From positions 260-9,498 of the forward strand of contig JAGWHG010000022.1 in the NCBI GenBank assembly GCA_028866975.1: DNA of 9,239 bases, given 5' to 3'. Position numbers and translations under genes: made by a program. Below the pieces are notes generated by a model that saw nothing but the letters and a program-made list of their open reading frames with translations, made no database searches and was not told where the DNA came from. Shown here piece after piece: positions 7,322 through 9,239 of the stretch. Source of the stretch: Microcaldota archaeon. GTDB lineage: Archaea; Micrarchaeota; Micrarchaeia; Micrarchaeales; CABMGC01. Each line of letters starts with the position of its first letter. The first letter of the stretch is position 1.

Positions 7322-7962
7322 TTCCCTCTCTTCTTTGCCCCTGCCTTCTTTGCAACCTTGGCCTTCTTTGCAGGCGCCCTCTTCTTTGCGCTCACGATTT
7401 TGTGCTCTGCAAAGAGCTCATCTGCGATCCTGCTCCTGATCAGCTCCATGTTGCTGTGCATTGCGCTCTCGATGCTTGCGTCTATCTTGACAGACCCGTT
7501 CCTGGTCTGTATCACGACCCCCTTTTCGCTTGAGAGCTCTGATACCTGGCCTAGCTTTTTGAGCATCTTTTGGCTCTCCTTGTCTGCGCGTATTACGATT
7601 CCGACATTGCCGATTAGGTCCCTCGCCGCATTTAGCGCGTTCTTGACGATCTTATCGTAATGCTCGTGCATGAGCCTCGAGGATGTTTCCCTAGAGATCC
7701 TTCCGATGTAGGAATCGACTACGCCCTCCTTTGCGATTAGCAGCGCGTTGTGCCGTTCGATCTCGATTCCTGCCTTGTGCTCGCGCTTCATCAGCTCGAC
7801 TTTGGCCGATATCCCTTTCTTTGACTGCTCTGCTATGCGCTTTGCATTCTCCTTGGCCTCCGAAAGGATGGACGAGGCCTGGGCCTTGCCCTCAGCCTCG
7901 ACTGCCGAAGCCTTCTGCTCGGCTTCCTTTAGGATCTGTTCCTTTATCTCGCGCAGTGCCAT
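7318..7962 (-). CDS. atpE: A-type ATP synthase subunit E (peripheral stalk) with lysine/alanine-rich C-terminal tail
   Basis: Subunit E, normally paired with subunit H, forms the peripheral stalks that hold the A3B3 head against rotation. The 214-residue product has a long charged N-terminal helix typical of a coiled coil (residues 1-100, alanine/glutamate/lysine rich, with KEAEQKASAVEAEGKAQA), then a globular domain with VVIQTRNGSVKIDASIES (about 149-166) and a closing helix IRSRIADELF (175-184). Typical members end near this point. Here a tail of about 23 residues follows (192-214), made almost only of lysine, alanine, arginine and glycine, resembling histone H1 tails. I start at ATG 7962 rather than the in-frame TTG at 7968; a G-rich element (TAGGGG) lies about 6 nt upstream. 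The gap to atpK is 9 nt. Confidence 0.92.
   Translation of the reverse strand: MALREIKEQILKEAEQKASAVEAEGKAQASSILSEAKENAKRIAEQSKKGISAKVELMKREHKAGIEIERHNALLIAKEGVVDSYIGRISRETSSRLMHEHYDKIVKNALNAARDLIGNVGIVIRADKESQKMLKKLGQVSELSSEKGVVIQTRNGSVKIDASIESAMHSNMELIRSRIADELFAEHKIVSAKKRAPAKKAKVAKKAGAKKRGK
7330..7389 (-). repeat. Four copies of GCAAAGAAG in the 3' end of atpE
   Basis: The 9-mer GCAAAGAAG (Ala-Lys-Lys) occurs exactly four times on the minus strand, at 7381-7389, 7363-7371, 7345-7353 and 7330-7338, with start-to-start spacings of 18, 18 and 15 bp. Each encodes an AKK unit of the basic AtpE tail. Exact identity at the DNA level, including the Ala and Lys codon choice, suggests growth by repeat duplication, although biased codon use could also give it. 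Confidence 0.75.
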
Positions 7963-7971
7963 ACGCAACCC

Positions 7972-8208
7972 CTACACAATTCCTGCGTAGAGCATTATCA
8001 GTATCGCAATCACGAAACCGAATATGAGCAGCGTCTCCGGAAGCACCAAGAACAAAAGCACTCTTCCGAGTTCCTCTGGCTTTTCTGCTATCAGCCCAAG
8101 ACCAGCTGCACCGATCGCAGACTGTGCGACTCCAGTGCCAATTGCGCCGCCAGCTATAGCGACACCGGCTCCGATTGCTGCTATTGCAGCTCCCATGTCT
8201 ATTGCCAT
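7972..8208 (-). CDS. atpK: A-type ATP synthase subunit K (proteolipid c-subunit, single hairpin)
   Basis: Subunit K oligomerises into the membrane rotor ring and carries the coupling ion. The 78-residue product is one two-helix hairpin: helix 1 about residues 6-40, rich in Gly/Ala with GAGVAIAGGAIGTGVAQSAI, a polar loop AEKPEELG (41-48), and helix 2 about 49-76. The ion-binding carboxylate is Glu58 in LPETLLIF. Gln29 in helix 1 and Thr59 next to Glu58 match the positions of Na+ ligands known from Na+-type rings. There is no leader peptide and no gene duplication, unlike some archaeal proteolipids. ATG 8208 is preferred, with GTGA 5 nt upstream; the in-frame GTG at 8217 would add three residues (V/M-K-N). 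It lies between atpI and atpE as usual. Confidence 0.96.
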   Translation of the reverse strand: MAIDMGAAIAAIGAGVAIAGGAIGTGVAQSAIGAAGLGLIAEKPEELGRVLLFLVLPETLLIFGFVIAILIMLYAGIV

Positions 8209-8213
8209 GTTTT

Positions 8214-8217
8214 TCAC
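8214..8217 (-). promoter_or_regulatory. GTGA motif before atpK
   Basis: The minus strand reads AAAGTGAAAAACATG, with GTGA 5 nt before the atpK ATG and after a short A-rich gap behind the atpI stop. An efficient site would suit the subunit needed in most copies per complex. The GTG is in frame, so it could alternatively be the start. Confidence 0.45.
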
Positions 8218-8223
8218 TTTTTA

Positions 8224-9239
8224 TCATTCTTCTTTAGTATAATTCCGCTTGTACGAAAACGGCCTGTATTTTACCCCTCCCCCAGTGTAAAACTTGGAGA
8301 AGAATTCAACGAAATTCAACCTTACTCCTTGAATAAGACCCTCGAAAATCCCGAGTATCATATTCACGAAGTGTAACAATACGAATATGACAAGCAAGAC
8401 TATAAAGCCCACTATCCCCGAGTGGAAATTGGGCGTGAAGGCGTTGTCTATTAGCATCGCGATTATGATGCTGGCAAGCCCAAAACCAAGGATCCTTGCA
8501 TAGCTCAGAGGGTGGGTCATGAGGTTGGTTATCTCGCTTGCCTCAATCCCGCTGAGTACGGCTGTAATTATTAGGAACACGAACATCACAATCCCAAATG
8601 GCAGCATGTAGCTAGCTCCAGTGAAAAAGCCGTACACCGCGACTATCCCAAGGAATGTCGTGATTATCGACGTTATCTTGCTCACTGCAGCCTTCTTGTG
8701 GCCCTTGTTCCAGTTGTTTATGAAGCTGAATATGAAACCCAAAGTCACCTGTATGAGCCCGAACACTATCGTGAGCAGAAGTATCGATGTCGCATCCTTG
8801 ACCCAGTCAAAGCCAACGAATGTCGTGAAGTACTGGTTCAACTGGAAGCCGAAGTACTGATTCGAAAGAAAGCCGAAGATTGCAGCCGCGATCGAGTTGA
8901 GCTGCCATATCTTGCCGGCGTTCTTTAGTATGTCCTCTGGCGGAGCCGACTTTCTGAGTCTTACTATCCATGTCGATAGCAAAAATGACGCAAGCCCATA
9001 GCCCACATCGCTTATCATCAGCCCGTAGAATATAGGGAATGATATTATGAAGATCCACGTCGGGTCTATCTCATCGCTTCTTGGGACCGACAAGAATTCG
9101 ACAAGGTAGTCAAAAGGCTCTAAGAACTTGGGCCTCTTTGTAAGCGTCGGCGCAAGCTCCTTGTCCCTGAGCCTCTCTATCTCGAATCTTCCCTTCGTGA
9201 ACCTGTTCACGTTCGATGAGAATTCATCATACTTCTTTG
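8224..9239 (-). CDS. atpI: A-type ATP synthase subunit I (a-subunit), C-terminal part (runs off window edge)
   Basis: Subunit I (homologous to V-ATPase subunit a) provides the two half-channels that feed ions to the c-ring and anchors the peripheral stalks. The frame is open to the right edge; about 337 C-terminal residues are visible and the N-terminal cytoplasmic arm is largely outside. The visible start still reads as cytoplasmic domain, then KFLEPFDYLVEFLSVPRSDE leads into the membrane part with IDPTWIFIISFPIFYGLMIS and DVGYG. Several long hydrophobic helices follow. THPLSYARILGFGLAS (about 8470-8517) holds the arginine expected to face the c-ring glutamate (codon 8496-8494), and GVRLNFVEFFSKFYTGGG (codons near 8280-8330) carries the second conserved arginine. 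The protein ends in YKRNYTKEE. The GTG at 9210 is an internal valine, not the start. The stop is 15 bp before the atpK ATG. Confidence 0.96.
   Translation of the reverse strand, partial: KKYDEFSSNVNRFTKGRFEIERLRDKELAPTLTKRPKFLEPFDYLVEFLSVPRSDEIDPTWIFIISFPIFYGLMISDVGYGLASFLLSTWIVRLRKSAPPEDILKNAGKIWQLNSIAAAIFGFLSNQYFGFQLNQYFTTFVGFDWVKDATSILLLTIVFGLIQVTLGFIFSFINNWNKGHKKAAVSKITSIITTFLGIVAVYGFFTGASYMLPFGIVMFVFLIITAVLSGIEASEITNLMTHPLSYARILGFGLASIIIAMLIDNAFTPNFHSGIVGFIVLLVIFVLLHFVNMILGIFEGLIQGVRLNFVEFFSKFYTGGGVKYRPFSYKRNYTKEE

Noticed and set aside
7184..7660. 158-codon plus-strand ORF across the atpC/atpE junction
   Set aside because: It is antisense to two well-supported genes, and its hydrophobic Leu/Phe/Ser content is what the lysine/alanine-rich atpE 3' end gives when read from the other strand.
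7892..8227. 111-codon minus-strand ORF overlapping atpK and atpE
   Set aside because: It is in a different frame from both genes on the same strand, full of Arg/Ser/Cys, and overlaps the unmistakable c-subunit.
8262..8282. Internal promoter for atpK (GGGGTAAAATAC on the minus strand)
   Set aside because: It looks like BRE/TATA, but it encodes the conserved GGGVKYR segment of AtpI and is about 60 nt from the atpK ATG, too far for the short leaders expected here.
1..9239. CRISPR array, tRNA/rRNA, insertion sequence or att site
   Set aside because: No regularly spaced direct repeats, transposase-like ORFs, terminal inverted repeats or RNA-gene sequence were seen; almost the whole window is filled by recognised coding sequence.

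Overview
The window comes from an archaeon. It holds most of an A1Ao-type (archaeal/vacuolar-type) ATP synthase operon, with subunits in the common archaeal order I-K-E-C-F-A-B-D, next to a Dph6-type diphthine-ammonia ligase, an enzyme of the archaeal/eukaryotic diphthamide pathway. Start-site signals are also archaeal: GTGA ribosome-binding motifs and AT-rich TATA-like boxes close to start codons. The lineage cannot be fixed from sequence alone. A DPANN-like group (for example Micrarchaeota) is a guess from compactness and the lysine/alanine-rich tail on AtpE, not a demonstrated assignment.

Layout. (1) Positions 1-494, minus strand: N-terminal 164 residues of a fold-type I PLP-dependent aminotransferase, cut by the window edge. 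(2) 521-1195, minus: dph6. (3) 1239-2099, plus: a 10-TM DMT/EamA-family transporter, divergent from dph6 across a 43-bp AT-rich spacer and convergent with the ATP synthase operon across 9 bp. (4) 2109-9239, minus: atpD, atpB, atpA, atpF, atpC, atpE, atpK and the C-terminal part of atpI, read in the order I to D from the right edge. No gene-free stretch exceeds 43 bp.

How the genes work together. AtpI and the AtpK ring form the membrane ion channel and rotor. AtpC couples the ring to the central stalk (AtpD, AtpF). AtpE forms peripheral stalks. AtpA3B3 makes or hydrolyses ATP. Junctions run from a 16-nt overlap to 15-nt gaps. Several carry a GTGA motif that includes the upstream gene's TGA stop and sits 4-5 nt before the next ATG, which suggests translational coupling. 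Subunit H (the partner of E) is not between I and D; it may lie upstream of atpI, outside the window.

No new system was found: every substantial ORF is explained by a known family. The points most worth checking are a Na+-type ligand set in the c-subunit (Gln29, Glu58, Thr59), a histone-H1-like basic tail on AtpE encoded by a short DNA repeat, the recurrent GTGA junctions that make start codons ambiguous, and the compact divergent promoter between dph6 and the transporter.
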